DNA of 64,000 nt from Negadavirga shengliensis (GCF_042652345.1 NZ_JBHSJJ010000020.1:39046-103045); one strand, 5' to 3'. Positions 45,123 to 54,966 are shown, numbered from the stretch's first letter. Notes: generated by a model not told the origin, from the letters alone. Made by a program: numbers and translations.

Positions 45123-46472
45123 ATGACCACTGTCAAAAAAAATGTAGCGGAGAGAACCCATACGCCCAAGCCCAATCTTCAAGCCATAGACGTGATAGCG
45201 CTGATAGTGGGCATTGTAATCGGTGCCGGTATTTTCAGGATCCCTTCGCTGGTAGCGGCCAATTCAGCCAGTGGTTTTCATTTTATCCTTTACTGGATAA
45301 TGGGAGGAGCGGTTTCTCTTATCGGCGCATTGTGCTATGCGGAATTGGCCACCACTTTTCCCAACACAGGGGGTGATTATTATTTTATCCTGAGGGCTTT
45401 CGGACGGCGGTTGGCTTTTTTATTTGCATGGGCAAGAATCAGCATTATCCAGACCGGATCCGTAGCGTTACTGGCTTTTATTTTTGGCGACTATGCCAGT
45501 CAGGTATTTTCGCTGGGTGATTACAGTTCCGTTATCTACGCGGCTTTTACTGTCCTGGTACTGACAGGTATCAATATTCTCGGGGTCAAAGCGGGGGCCT
45601 ACACCCAAAAAATACTGACTTCTCTGGAAGTTTTGGGCATATTGGTGGTGGTGTTGGCCGGTTTCTTCTTTGCTCCCTCGTCATCTATTGAGGTGGCGGA
45701 TGCCGCGCCGGGCGGAGGCGGATCCACGGGGCTTGCCATGGTATTCGTATTGTTGACTTTTGGCGGTTGGAATGAAGCTGCCTATGTTTCAGCGGAACTG
45801 CGTTCAGGGAGAAAACTCATAGCCTCGTCCCTCATTATCAGTATTGTGATTATCACGGTAATTTATTTGATCATTAATTTGGCCTATCTAAGAGGGTTGG
45901 GCATGCAGGGGATGGCTTCATCTGATGCCATTGCCGGTGACCTGATGAGATTGAGTTTTGGGGAAGGGGGGATGGTGCTGATTTCCATATTGGTGGCTAT
46001 CGCCGCACTCACTTCGGCCAATGCGACCATCTTTACGGGAGCACGTTCCAATTATGCGCTGGGAAGGGATTTTGCTATTTTCTCCATTTTGGGAAAATGG
46101 AAGTCCCCCTCTTTGGGTCCTGTCAACAGCCTGCTTGCACAGGGTTTGATCGCCCTGCTCTTGGTGAGTTTGGGTTTGTTTTCCAGAGATGGTTTTGAGA
46201 CCATGGTGGAATATACAGCTCCGGTTTTTTGGTTCTTTTTTCTTTTGGTGGGTCTGGCCCTTTTCAGGCTGCGTAAAATAGCACCGGCGGCAGAGCGGCC
46301 TTTTCGCGTACCTTTGTATCCTTTTTTGCCCGTGTTGTTCTGTTTAACCTGTCTTTATTTGTTATATTCCAGTATAGTTTATACCGGATGGGGGGCCATG
46401 GTAGGTATAGGGGTCCTTTTGGTCGGTGTGATGATACTTTATTTCAATAAAAAAGGGATTGACCGTGAATAA
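45123..46472 (+). CDS. APC-family amino acid permease
   Basis: The 449-residue membrane protein has about 12 helices and the APC start ALIVGIVIGAGIFRIPSLVA with the GAGIF substrate motif, then GALCYAELATTFPNTGGDYY and FTGARSNYALGRD. It is likely an amino acid/H+ symporter or exchanger in the inner membrane; the substrate is unknown. Its stop codon overlaps the start region of the downstream methyltransferase-fold gene, suggesting one operon with two exported paralogues. Confidence 0.9.
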   Translation: MTTVKKNVAERTHTPKPNLQAIDVIALIVGIVIGAGIFRIPSLVAANSASGFHFILYWIMGGAVSLIGALCYAELATTFPNTGGDYYFILRAFGRRLAFLFAWARISIIQTGSVALLAFIFGDYASQVFSLGDYSSVIYAAFTVLVLTGINILGVKAGAYTQKILTSLEVLGILVVVLAGFFFAPSSSIEVADAAPGGGGSTGLAMVFVLLTFGGWNEAAYVSAELRSGRKLIASSLIISIVIITVIYLIINLAYLRGLGMQGMASSDAIAGDLMRLSFGEGGMVLISILVAIAALTSANATIFTGARSNYALGRDFAIFSILGKWKSPSLGPVNSLLAQGLIALLLVSLGLFSRDGFETMVEYTAPVFWFFFLLVGLALFRLRKIAPAAERPFRVPLYPFLPVLFCLTCLYLLYSSIVYTGWGAMVGIGVLLVGVMILYFNKKGIDRE

Positions 46473-47022
46473 CGAAAAGTATACATATTTATCGCTCTGG
46501 ATATTTCTGGTATTTTGTACACCGCTCAAGGCCCAGGAAGACAGGCCCTCTTTTGTATTGGATGTGCCTTATGTGGCCACTCCGGAAAACATCGTGGATG
46601 AGATGCTGGACATGGCCGGTGTCAGCGCAAAGGATGTGCTATATGACTTGGGGTCCGGAGATGGGCGTATCCCTATCAGAGCGGCCATAACGGTAGGTGC
46701 CAGAGGAATAGGAATTGATCTGAATCCGGAAAGGGTGAGAGAAGCCATTAAGAATGCCAAAGAAGCCGAGGTCACAGACAAAGTAAGCTTTTATGAGGGG
46801 GATGTATTTGAAGTGGATTTCAGCGAGGCGAGTGTGCTCACCCTGTACCTGTTTCCGGAGGTAAATCTCAAGCTCCGCCCGCGTATACAAAAGATGGCAC
46901 CGGGAACAAAGATTGTCTCTCATAATTACGACATGGGTGACTGGGAGCCGGACCTCACCAAAGAAATTATGGGACCGGACGGTAGAAAACATGTCCTATA
47001 TTTGTGGAAAATACCGGATTAA
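46465..47022 (+). CDS. Exported class I SAM methyltransferase-fold protein, copy 1
   Basis: No ATG fits, so GTG 46465 (or TTG 46459) is the probable start. The first ~25 residues (YLSLWIFLVFCTPLKAQ) look like a Sec signal peptide with an AQ cut site. The mature part is a class I methyltransferase fold: VLYDLGSGDGRIPIRAA (motif I), IGIDLNPERVREAIKNA, and YEGDVFEVDFSEASVLTLYL (motif IV region). An exported protein that would need SAM is odd, since SAM is not known to be abundant in the periplasm. It overlaps the permease end and is followed by a paralogue 51 bp downstream. Confidence 0.8.
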   Translation: MNNEKYTYLSLWIFLVFCTPLKAQEDRPSFVLDVPYVATPENIVDEMLDMAGVSAKDVLYDLGSGDGRIPIRAAITVGARGIGIDLNPERVREAIKNAKEAEVTDKVSFYEGDVFEVDFSEASVLTLYLFPEVNLKLRPRIQKMAPGTKIVSHNYDMGDWEPDLTKEIMGPDGRKHVLYLWKIPD

Positions 47023-47073
47023 AAGTGAATGAATTTTAAATTTTATATGCTAACCAATTAACCTTAACAATCA

Positions 47074-47598
47074 ATGAAAACCATTAAAATTTTATGTGGG
47101 ACGCTGCTGATAGTCTTTGGTGTCTCCTTTGGGTCCATGGCCCAAGATGTCCATTATGTTCCCACCAAACAATCCGTAGTGGAAGCCATGCTGGAAATGG
47201 CTAAAGTGAACGGGGATGATGTGGTCTATGACCTGGGCTGTGGGGATGGCAGAATTGTCGTCACCGCCGCCAAGAAATACGGAGCTACCGGCAGGGGGAT
47301 CGACATTGACCCCGAGCGCATCCGTGAAGCCAATAAGAATGCAGAGCAGGCAGGTGTCACGGACAAGGTGAAGTTTATCGAAGCCAACCTGTTTTCATCT
47401 GATATCAGCGAAGCTTCAGTGGTGACGCTTTATCTTTTAAATTCCCTTAATCTAAAATTGAGGCCTATTTTGTTAGAGCAACTTAAACCAGGTACCAGGG
47501 TGGTTTCACATGCCTTTGATATGGGGGATTGGGAACCCGAGGAAACCCGGCGGGTGGATGGTGCTACCATTTATCTGTGGACCGTTCCAGAGAAATAA
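47074..47598 (+). CDS. Exported class I SAM methyltransferase-fold protein, copy 2
   Basis: The 174-residue protein is a clear paralogue of the upstream gene. Its signal peptide (LCGTLLIVFGVSFGSMAQ) has a canonical AQ site. Shared motifs are VVYDLGCGDGRIVVTAAKKY, RGIDIDPERIREANKNAEQA and FSSDISEASVVTLYL; the ending DMGDWEPEETRR matches DMGDWEPDLTKE of copy 1. The SAM-site glycines are kept in both copies. Function is unknown. A terminator follows immediately. Confidence 0.84.
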   Translation: MKTIKILCGTLLIVFGVSFGSMAQDVHYVPTKQSVVEAMLEMAKVNGDDVVYDLGCGDGRIVVTAAKKYGATGRGIDIDPERIREANKNAEQAGVTDKVKFIEANLFSSDISEASVVTLYLLNSLNLKLRPILLEQLKPGTRVVSHAFDMGDWEPEETRRVDGATIYLWTVPEK

Positions 47599-47609
47599 GA
47601 CTTAACTCG

Positions 47610-47648
47610 AAGGAGGCTGGCTTGAAAAGGTCAGCCTCCTTGTTTTTT
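47610..47648 (+). terminator. Terminator after the exported methyltransferase-fold pair
   Basis: AAGGAGGCTG (47610-47619) pairs with CAGCCTCCTT (47632-47641) and is followed by a T-run. Confidence 0.88.
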
Positions 47649-47671
47649 TCCCATTAATGCTTTCCACGTGC

Positions 47672-48010
47672 CTAAAGTTCCTCCAGGATTGAAGTCCCTG
47701 CCGTCCCCTCCCCGGAAGTCCACTGCCAGTTTTCAGTGAGCTTTATTTTGCCGTTATCCTGTATTTCGGGAACAGAGGTACATCTTCCTGTTTTGATATG
47801 GTCATTAACATCAATCTGATGATAACTCATATTGATCCTGCCGTTGGCCTCTACCGTACCCAACAAATGTCCCTTTTTTATGTTTCCCCCGCTGTAATCC
47901 GAATAGACGATATTGTCCTTTTGGTAATAGTGAAAGGTGAAATCATGGTCGAGTTGGCCATTTACAGAATTGTGGACTATTCTGAATTTCCTGTTATTAT
48001 AATTGATCAT
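47672..48010 (-). CDS. Small conserved beta-rich protein of unknown function
   Basis: The ATG at 48010 gives MINYNNRKFRIVHNSVNGQ and 112 residues; the upstream start at 48043 is less likely because a remnant at 17708-17734 is similar exactly around this ATG. The protein is rich in Gly, Asp and aromatic residues (FHYYQKDNIVYSDYSGGNIK, INMSYHQIDVNDHIKTGRC). Similar proteins in databases are often labelled 'n-acetylglutamate synthase', which the sequence does not support. No signal peptide. Role unknown. Confidence 0.72.
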   Translation of the reverse strand: MINYNNRKFRIVHNSVNGQLDHDFTFHYYQKDNIVYSDYSGGNIKKGHLLGTVEANGRINMSYHQIDVNDHIKTGRCTSVPEIQDNGKIKLTENWQWTSGEGTAGTSILEEL

Positions 48011-48212
48011 AGTGAAAAGATGGTGGGTTTGATTCATTGGCAATTATAGTTCTACGTAGAAAAAAATTTTATTTTTTCCATAAATCGTATTGTTTATATA
48101 TTTTTAACCTCGTTTTGATTTAAATCATTGTTTGCGGAATTTTAATGATTTCTTAACCGGAAAGCAAAAGGATGCCAAAGATGTCAGGTTACCTTTGGTG
48201 AAAATAAACAAT

Positions 48213-48743
48213 ATGGAGGACAAAAAGGCATTGGAGTTATTAAAGAAGGATAAGGAAAAAGGCTTGGAGTTCCTCTTTCAAAAATATTATGATCCCCTTT
48301 GCCGGTTTGTGTTCTTACACTATCCGTCCCGTCAGGCCGCGGAGGAAATTGTGTCGGATTTTTTTGTCAAGTTGTGGAAGAAAAGACATAGTCTTTTGAT
48401 TCAAATTTCCGTTAAGGCGTATTTTTATCGAAGTATCCGAAATGCCACCCTGAATTATATCCGCGATCATAAAAACCTGAAAGCAGACATGGAGGATTAC
48501 AAAGAAATTTTAATCAGTACTGAGCTGAGCCCACAGGAGCAGATGGAGTTTAGGGAATTTCAGGAGCGTATGGACGAGTATACCCATGGGCTGCCCGAGA
48601 GGAGAAAAATCATATTGGAGTTAAGACTTCATGCAGGTTTTTCCAATCAGCAAATCGCCGATGCCCTCAACATCTCCCCCAATACCGTAAAAAACCAACT
48701 AGGCGCTGCCATCAAGGGTTTAAAAGATAAACTGAAAATTTGA
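48213..48743 (+). CDS. ECF sigma factor (Bacteroidota FecI-like type)
   Basis: The ATG at 48213 gives a 176-residue sigma factor; the open frame reaches 48132 from TTG, but that extension is not sigma-like. Region 2 appears as FLFQKYYDPLCRFVFLHYPS and EEIVSDFFVKLWKKR, region 4 as LPERRKIILELRLHAGFSNQ and ALNISPNTVKNQLGAA. It should direct transcription of the nearby SusC/SusD operon when released by its FecR partner, whose start lies 66 bp downstream. This is the cell-surface-signalling arrangement. Confidence 0.94.
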   Translation: MEDKKALELLKKDKEKGLEFLFQKYYDPLCRFVFLHYPSRQAAEEIVSDFFVKLWKKRHSLLIQISVKAYFYRSIRNATLNYIRDHKNLKADMEDYKEILISTELSPQEQMEFREFQERMDEYTHGLPERRKIILELRLHAGFSNQQIADALNISPNTVKNQLGAAIKGLKDKLKI

Positions 48744-48808
48744 TTTTTTTTAATTGCGGATAGTACCGGGAGGGATTTTATGTGTCATCAACAGGTAAAC
48801 ACATAAAA

Positions 48809-49804
48809 ATGGATCAGGATTTTGTAGCTTATTTCAACAAATATCTCCTTGATGAGCTAAAGGATGAAGAAATCACCCGGTTCCGTCTGAGACTGGAAGA
48901 GGACCCTGAATTCAGAAAAGCGTTTGAAAGCTATAAAAGGGAATTGTATCCAAGCCAGGCTTATCCGTCTTTTGATAAGGAGCAATCCTGGGAAAAAATA
49001 AAGGGGCAGGTTCATCAGGGATTGGCGATGGAATCCGGCTCAAAAAGGCCGTTGATAGGTTTCTTCAGGATCGCAGCCACTTTTTTGTTGGTCACGGTGG
49101 CTGCCATCTTACTTAAAAACACTTTTTATTCTAAGATGACCGATCATCCAGTTTCCATGATCACCAAGACCACCGCTTTTGGACAGAAATCCACCATTGT
49201 CCTACCGGACGAAACCACAGTGAGGCTCAATTCGGGAAGCACGATTGTTTATCCGGAATATTTTGACGAAAAGACCCGGCGGGTGGAAATTACCGGTGAA
49301 GCATTCTTCGACGTCATCCCGGATCATGGACGCCCCTTTCAAGTGATCAGTGGAACTATCAAAACCTCTGTGGTAGGGACTTCTTTTAATATCAAATACC
49401 GACCGGATGAAAACCAGCAGGTAGTCAGTGTAAAGTCAGGGGAGGTTGCTGTGGAATTGGTTGAAGAGAATGAGTCGCCGGTTAGTCTGGTGGCAGGGCA
49501 GCAGGTCAGTTGGGACCGTGTAAATGAAGCTTGGCATTTAGCAAATGTTGATCCTGAAACCATTGCCTTTTGGACAGAAGGTTATCTCTTTTTTGAAGAT
49601 GTCGCATTCAATGAGTTGCTTGTGGAGCTGGAAAAATGGTTCGGCGTAAGCTTTGAGTGGCGTCCGGAAGATTTTGACGGCTGTCAAATTACCCTAAAGC
49701 AAAAAGGAGAGTCTTTAAAGAACATTCTTGAAATACTAAAATATTCCATAAACCTAAACTATCGCTATAAGGAAAACATCATTATGATCTCCGGCCATTG
49801 TTGA
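48809..49804 (+). CDS. FecR-family anti-sigma factor
   Basis: The ATG at 48809 is preferred over GTG 48782 and gives 331 residues. An N-terminal acidic cytoplasmic part (MDQDFVAYFNKYLLDELKDE) is followed by one membrane helix (RIAATFLLVTVAAILL, ~90-105). The periplasmic FecR domain has LPDETTVRLNSGSTIVYPEY and VVGTSFNIKYRPDENQQVV, and DUF4974-like residues lie at the end (SLKNILEILKYSINLNYRYK). It holds the ECF sigma at the membrane and would release it on a signal from the STN domain of the SusC encoded downstream. Confidence 0.93.
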   Translation: MDQDFVAYFNKYLLDELKDEEITRFRLRLEEDPEFRKAFESYKRELYPSQAYPSFDKEQSWEKIKGQVHQGLAMESGSKRPLIGFFRIAATFLLVTVAAILLKNTFYSKMTDHPVSMITKTTAFGQKSTIVLPDETTVRLNSGSTIVYPEYFDEKTRRVEITGEAFFDVIPDHGRPFQVISGTIKTSVVGTSFNIKYRPDENQQVVSVKSGEVAVELVEENESPVSLVAGQQVSWDRVNEAWHLANVDPETIAFWTEGYLFFEDVAFNELLVELEKWFGVSFEWRPEDFDGCQITLKQKGESLKNILEILKYSINLNYRYKENIIMISGHC

Positions 49805-49923
49805 AAAAATGCAGAAGTGTGGCGGCACTTCTGCATGGATTCACGAAACCCCTTGCATCACCGGTTTTTCAATCGGCCGGGCTTTCTATTGTCTAATTAT
49901 TCTTAAACAACTTCTACAAAAGT

Positions 49924-52900
49924 ATGCAAACTAGTTTACTAAAAAAAGTAAGTCATTGGCTTATGAGACTATGCTACAGTGTAATGCTCTTATGTTTTGC
50001 TTCAGGCATGATGATGGCCGAACCGGCCACCGGCCAAAACATGAAAGAAGCAAGGGTCTCTCTTCAGGTGAAAAACAGTAGTCTGAAGACCGTTATCAAA
50101 GAACTCGAGGATCAAACGGGGTTCATGTTTACTTATAAAAACGACATCAGGCCAGGAAAAATCAGGTTGAATATCGATGCCCCGGATAATGACCTGGAGG
50201 AAGTATTGGAAATGATTTCCAAAGGCAGTTCGCTTAAATTTCTTCAAATCAACAATATGATCGCCGTCAGGATGAAAAACCAAAAACCGGTTTTGGATGA
50301 AAACCTTCTGGAGAGATATGGCGGGGTGGTATATGATAGAGAGACCAACGAATCGCTGCCCGGCGTGACGGTTTTGGTCAAAGGCACCTCCTCGGGAACC
50401 ATTACCGATGAGAACGGGAATTTTTCACTGGAAGCCGAGCCTGGGCAGACACTGGTATTCAGTTCGATAGGTTTTGCTGAGCAGGAAGTGGTTTTGGGAA
50501 ATACCACTGCGCTTTCCATTTATTTGTTGACTGATGCAAGGGAATTGGATGAATTTGTGGTCGTCGGGTTTGGTGAGCAAAAGAAGGTTAACCTCACGGG
50601 AGCGGTGGAAATGGTGACTTCCGAGGACCTGGAAAACCGGCCGGTGACTTCCATAGCCAACCTGATGCAGGGCATGATGCCCGGGGTCACCGTCCAAAGC
50701 CATTCCGGCATGCCGGGACAAACACCGGGGTCGGTAAGGATCCGGGGGCTAAGTACCATCAACAATCAAAACCCTCTGGTGATCATCGATGGGATAGAAG
50801 GAGACATGAACATCCTCAATCCCGATGATATTGAGAGCATTTCGGTATTGAAAGACGCGGCATCGGCTTCAATATACGGCTCCAGAGGCGCCAATGGGGT
50901 CATCCTTATCACCACCAAATCAGGTAAAAGGGCCGAATCTCCCAGTATCAGCATTAATTCCTATTATGGCGTCCAACAGCCCACAGCCATGCCCCGGTTC
51001 CTCGGGTCGGTGGATTACATGCATCTCCAGAATGAGGCCATGCGCAACAGCGGACGGTCTGATACTTATACAGAGGAGGACATTCAGCGGGTAATTGATG
51101 GCACCGATCCTAATTTTTCTGCCAATACCAATTGGATAGATGCCATATTCAAGGATTATGCCCCACAACAAAGCCACATGGTTTCGATAACCGGAGGGGG
51201 GGATAACCTTGGCTATCTCCTTTCTTACGGTTACCTGGATCAGGAAGGGCTGGTAGTAGGTGATGCCTTCAGTGCCAAACGGAACAACATCCGGCTTAAG
51301 TTAAATACCACGTTTTTGGATGTGGTGGATGTGGTTGCGAATATAGGCTACATTGATAGGAACACGGTAGAACCCCAATGGAGCACCTCTGCCACAGGCG
51401 GGGTAATACAAGGGGCTTTGCAAATCAGTCCTTTGGTACCCGTGAGGTACACCAACGGAGAATGGGGCTATGGAGGGGGCGCCAATAACCCTGTGGCCAT
51501 AGCTACCGACGGGGGCAGCAACATCCTGACGTCACAGGAATTCACCGGAAATTTTACCGGTAACATCAAGCTGCACAAAAACCTCAATGTGAAGGGGCAA
51601 TACGGCATGGTGATGACCAATTCCAAGCGAAGCATATTCGTAAAAAGGGTGGAACACCGGCATCCGGATACAGATGCCTTCTTATGGGCGAACGTGGAGG
51701 AAAATTCCATGAGCATGAGAGACCATGTGACACGGTACCAGAATGTGTTGGCCCAAATGGACTATTCCAACCAATGGGGAGACCATAGCCTCCGGGGCTT
51801 GTTGGCTTTTCAGCAGGAATGGCAGGAATATGAAACCCATATCGGTGGCAGAAGGGATTTCATCAACATCGATATTCCCGCCCTCAACCTGGGTACCAAC
51901 CCCCTTCAGACAAGCGGCGGGGATGCCTACCACTGGGCTCTGAGGTCCGGTATAGCAAGGATTAACTATGATTATAAAGGAAAATACCTTCTGGAAATCA
52001 ATAGCCGGTATGATGGCTCTTCCCGGTTTGCAAAAGACAACAGGTTCGGATTTTTTCCTTCTGCATCCGCGGGTTGGAGGTTTACCGACGAGGATTTTTT
52101 ACAAGGCATACAACAGGTGATCTACGACGGTAAATTCAGAGCCTCTTACGGGGGATTGGGGAATCAATTTCTGAGAAGCTCCATGCCCGCTTATTCTCAG
52201 TACTACGCCTATGTACCGGTACTCAACAGCGTCGGCACCATGCCCATCGGGAACGACCGCACAGCGGGGTTTGCGCAGACCGTGTCCTCCAGCCCCAACC
52301 TTTCCTGGGAAACCGTCCAGATGTTGAACCTGGGTTTGGACCTTTATTTTCTGGAAGGAAAATTGTCCGTAACGGCCGATTGGTTCAACAAGCAAACGAA
52401 AGACATCATTCTGAGAGTCCCCCAGCCTTCCGTACTGGGAATCACAGAAAGTGACATCAATGCCGGGGCAGTTGAAAATAAGGGTTGGGAGCTGAACGTC
52501 AATTGGAGTGACCAGATAAGGGATTTTACTTACCGGCTAAATGCGCAGGTTTCCGATGTGAAAAACAAAGTACTGAGTATGGGAGACACGCCACCGGCTT
52601 TTGGCACGCAGGTAAATATAGTGGGCTACCCGATCGGCTCATTTTATGGGCTGGTGGCCAACAGACTGGCACAGCCTTCGGATTTTGATGAGGCCGGAAA
52701 TCCCACAATTCCTGTCTTTGACAGTGAGAGAAACCGGTATGCCCCCGGCGACCTGGTCTATGAAGACCTTAACGGTGATGGCCGTGTCACGATGGAAGAC
52801 GACAGGCAAGTCCTCGGTAATCCCTTTCCCAGGTATACTTATTCCTTCAGGGGAGACTTTACCTGGAAAGGTTTTGACCTGGCCATTTTCTTTCAAGGAG

Positions 52901-53304
52901 TGGGCAAAGCTGTGGGATATGTGTATGAAAATGCCAGACATGCATTTATGAACAACTCCATGTATCCCCAGGAGATACATTTGGACAGGTACACCCCGGA
53001 TAATCCCGGAGCAAGCTATCCCAGGTTCAATTACGGTGAAACCTACAATATGCGGGTGTCTTCCTACTGGCTCGAAGATGCGTCCTACCTTAGGTTAAAA
53101 AATCTTCAAATAGGTTACACCCTTCCTCCAAGTCTGCTTCAGAAATACCGGATCAACAGGCTCCGGGTGTATTTTTCCGGAGACAATCTTCTCACCAGGA
53201 CCAATTTTTTCTATGGTTACGATCCGGAATCCCCTCTTACCCGGGGTGGCTTTTATCCACAGGTCAAAACCTATGTAATGGGCGTGAATATCAATCTTAA
53301 GTAA
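49924..53304 (+). CDS. SusC/RagA TonB-dependent receptor with STN signalling domain
   Basis: The 1126-residue protein has a signal region ending near PATGQ, an STN domain (~40-115: VSLQVKNSSLKTVIKELEDQ), a carboxypeptidase-like domain (~135-215), the ELDEFVVVGFGEQKKVNLTG motif, a plug domain, and a beta-barrel ending VKTYVMGVNINLK. The STN domain explains the adjacent sigma/FecR pair: substrate binding outside would signal to FecR. The SusD gene follows after 18 bp. It imports an oligosaccharide or similar ligand with TonB energy; the GH43 gene downstream suggests a plant or algal glycan. Confidence 0.96.
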   Translation: MQTSLLKKVSHWLMRLCYSVMLLCFASGMMMAEPATGQNMKEARVSLQVKNSSLKTVIKELEDQTGFMFTYKNDIRPGKIRLNIDAPDNDLEEVLEMISKGSSLKFLQINNMIAVRMKNQKPVLDENLLERYGGVVYDRETNESLPGVTVLVKGTSSGTITDENGNFSLEAEPGQTLVFSSIGFAEQEVVLGNTTALSIYLLTDARELDEFVVVGFGEQKKVNLTGAVEMVTSEDLENRPVTSIANLMQGMMPGVTVQSHSGMPGQTPGSVRIRGLSTINNQNPLVIIDGIEGDMNILNPDDIESISVLKDAASASIYGSRGANGVILITTKSGKRAESPSISINSYYGVQQPTAMPRFLGSVDYMHLQNEAMRNSGRSDTYTEEDIQRVIDGTDPNFSANTNWIDAIFKDYAPQQSHMVSITGGGDNLGYLLSYGYLDQEGLVVGDAFSAKRNNIRLKLNTTFLDVVDVVANIGYIDRNTVEPQWSTSATGGVIQGALQISPLVPVRYTNGEWGYGGGANNPVAIATDGGSNILTSQEFTGNFTGNIKLHKNLNVKGQYGMVMTNSKRSIFVKRVEHRHPDTDAFLWANVEENSMSMRDHVTRYQNVLAQMDYSNQWGDHSLRGLLAFQQEWQEYETHIGGRRDFINIDIPALNLGTNPLQTSGGDAYHWALRSGIARINYDYKGKYLLEINSRYDGSSRFAKDNRFGFFPSASAGWRFTDEDFLQGIQQVIYDGKFRASYGGLGNQFLRSSMPAYSQYYAYVPVLNSVGTMPIGNDRTAGFAQTVSSSPNLSWETVQMLNLGLDLYFLEGKLSVTADWFNKQTKDIILRVPQPSVLGITESDINAGAVENKGWELNVNWSDQIRDFTYRLNAQVSDVKNKVLSMGDTPPAFGTQVNIVGYPIGSFYGLVANRLAQPSDFDEAGNPTIPVFDSERNRYAPGDLVYEDLNGDGRVTMEDDRQVLGNPFPRYTYSFRGDFTWKGFDLAIFFQGVGKAVGYVYENARHAFMNNSMYPQEIHLDRYTPDNPGASYPRFNYGETYNMRVSSYWLEDASYLRLKNLQIGYTLPPSLLQKYRINRLRVYFSGDNLLTRTNFFYGYDPESPLTRGGFYPQVKTYVMGVNINLK

Positions 53305-53322
53305 ACGTTAACCTGAATTGTC

Positions 53323-54966
53323 ATGAAAATAAAATATATAGATAAAGTAATTTTGATGCTCCTGTGTGTTTGTGGCTGGGCTTGTAATGATGATTTTTTG
53401 GACCGTGAACCTTTGGATGCGATCACGGATGTGGGTTTTTGGCAAAACCAGCAGCAACTTGAGTTGGCGGTCAACGCCACCTATGCTTACCTGAAAGGCA
53501 AAAATATGGTGGATTTGGAAAACCTTGCGGACAATACCGTATGGCCTACGCTCACCCAGTATCAATTGATCGGATCCGGTAACTATAACAATGATTTATC
53601 TACCTTGAATACCGAGTGGTCTGATGCCTATGCGGGGATCAGAAGGTGCAATCACTTTCTGGAAAACTACGAAAGAGCCAGTATGACCAATGAGGAATTA
53701 AAAAGAAGGTATGCCGCCGAGGTGAGGTTTATGCGGGCTTACCTCTACAGCTATCTGACTTATTTTTATGGTGATGTCCAGTTCATTACCAATGCGCTGA
53801 ATGTGGGCGATGAGGAATTGTATGGTGAGCGGCATTCCCGGATGGAAATCGTGAATTGGATCCTGGACGAATTGGAGGCTGCGGCTGCCGATCTGCCCAC
53901 CTCCTATTCCAGTGCGGAATACGGAAGGATTACCAAGGGAGCGGCTTTGGGATGGAAATCCAATGTCGCCTTGTTTTACAATAGGTATGACGTGGCAGAG
54001 GAGTCCGCTAAGGCGGTGATGGATTTGGGGGTTTATGAATTGTATCCGGATTATTTTGAGCTGTTCCAGCCAGAAGGCCAGGCTTCGCAAAACCCAAGCA
54101 ACAAGGAAACCATGCTTACGAGGATTTATACAACCGACATCAGCATGCATAACCTGAGCAGGGAAATACATGTGCCTGACCAACCATCCAGGTGGAATCC
54201 GACAAAATCCTTAATTGATGCTTATCTGTGCGTGGATGGCAGACCCATAGAACAATCGCCGTTATATGATGATACCAGCTATGAAGCTATCTTTGAAAAC
54301 CGGGACCCCAGAATGGCGATGACCATTTTGTTGCCGGGAGACGAGTGGGGCGGCAGGGAAGACGGTAACCCCGACAATACCAACAATGACATCTTCACTG
54401 CACCCAAATTCAACAACGACAGACAGGGATCGGTAACGGTCACCGGTTATTACTTTAAAAAATATTGTGCGCTAAGCGCTGTTCCGACCTATAACAGGGA
54501 CCAAAACGATATTATCCTGTTGCGATATGCCGAAATATTGCTCAATTACGCGGAAGCCAAACTGGCTCAAGGAACGTTGACGCAGGGAGATCTAGATATC
54601 ACCATCAATAAAATCCGTGAACGGGTAGGCATGCACCCGATGGATATCCAAGAGATCCAAGCGTGGGGGTTGGATCTGGAAGAAGAGGTAAAAAGAGAGC
54701 GGAGAATAGAGCTCGTATTGGAGGGACAGCGGTATTTTGATATTTTAAGAAGAAAGGAAGGAGAAATCCTGGCGCAGGATATCAAAGGGGTGAAAAAGGA
54801 CTTTATCATCCGTCAGCAGGATGTGGAGAGTGTGAGGACCGATGAGGAGGGTTATATCATCTTCCAGTCGGGAAGAACCTTTGAGGATCCGAAGCATTAT
54901 CTGTGGCCGATTCCGTTGCAGCAGCGTGACAGAAATCCGAATCTTACCCAAAATCAGGGTTGGTAG
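53323..54966 (+). CDS. SusD/RagB-family surface lipoprotein
   Basis: The 547-residue protein has a lipobox ending CGWAC (Cys21) and the SusD pattern: RREPLDAI-like start (FLDREPLDAITDVGFWQ), YAGIRRCNHFLENYERASM, EVRFMRAYLYSYLTYFYGDV, and the C-terminal RERRIELVLEGQRYFDILRR with the IPLQQRDRNPNLTQNQGW tail. It pairs with the STN-type SusC encoded upstream and binds the same substrate at the surface. A hairpin terminator follows. Confidence 0.96.
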   Translation: MKIKYIDKVILMLLCVCGWACNDDFLDREPLDAITDVGFWQNQQQLELAVNATYAYLKGKNMVDLENLADNTVWPTLTQYQLIGSGNYNNDLSTLNTEWSDAYAGIRRCNHFLENYERASMTNEELKRRYAAEVRFMRAYLYSYLTYFYGDVQFITNALNVGDEELYGERHSRMEIVNWILDELEAAAADLPTSYSSAEYGRITKGAALGWKSNVALFYNRYDVAEESAKAVMDLGVYELYPDYFELFQPEGQASQNPSNKETMLTRIYTTDISMHNLSREIHVPDQPSRWNPTKSLIDAYLCVDGRPIEQSPLYDDTSYEAIFENRDPRMAMTILLPGDEWGGREDGNPDNTNNDIFTAPKFNNDRQGSVTVTGYYFKKYCALSAVPTYNRDQNDIILLRYAEILLNYAEAKLAQGTLTQGDLDITINKIRERVGMHPMDIQEIQAWGLDLEEEVKRERRIELVLEGQRYFDILRRKEGEILAQDIKGVKKDFIIRQQDVESVRTDEEGYIIFQSGRTFEDPKHYLWPIPLQQRDRNPNLTQNQGW

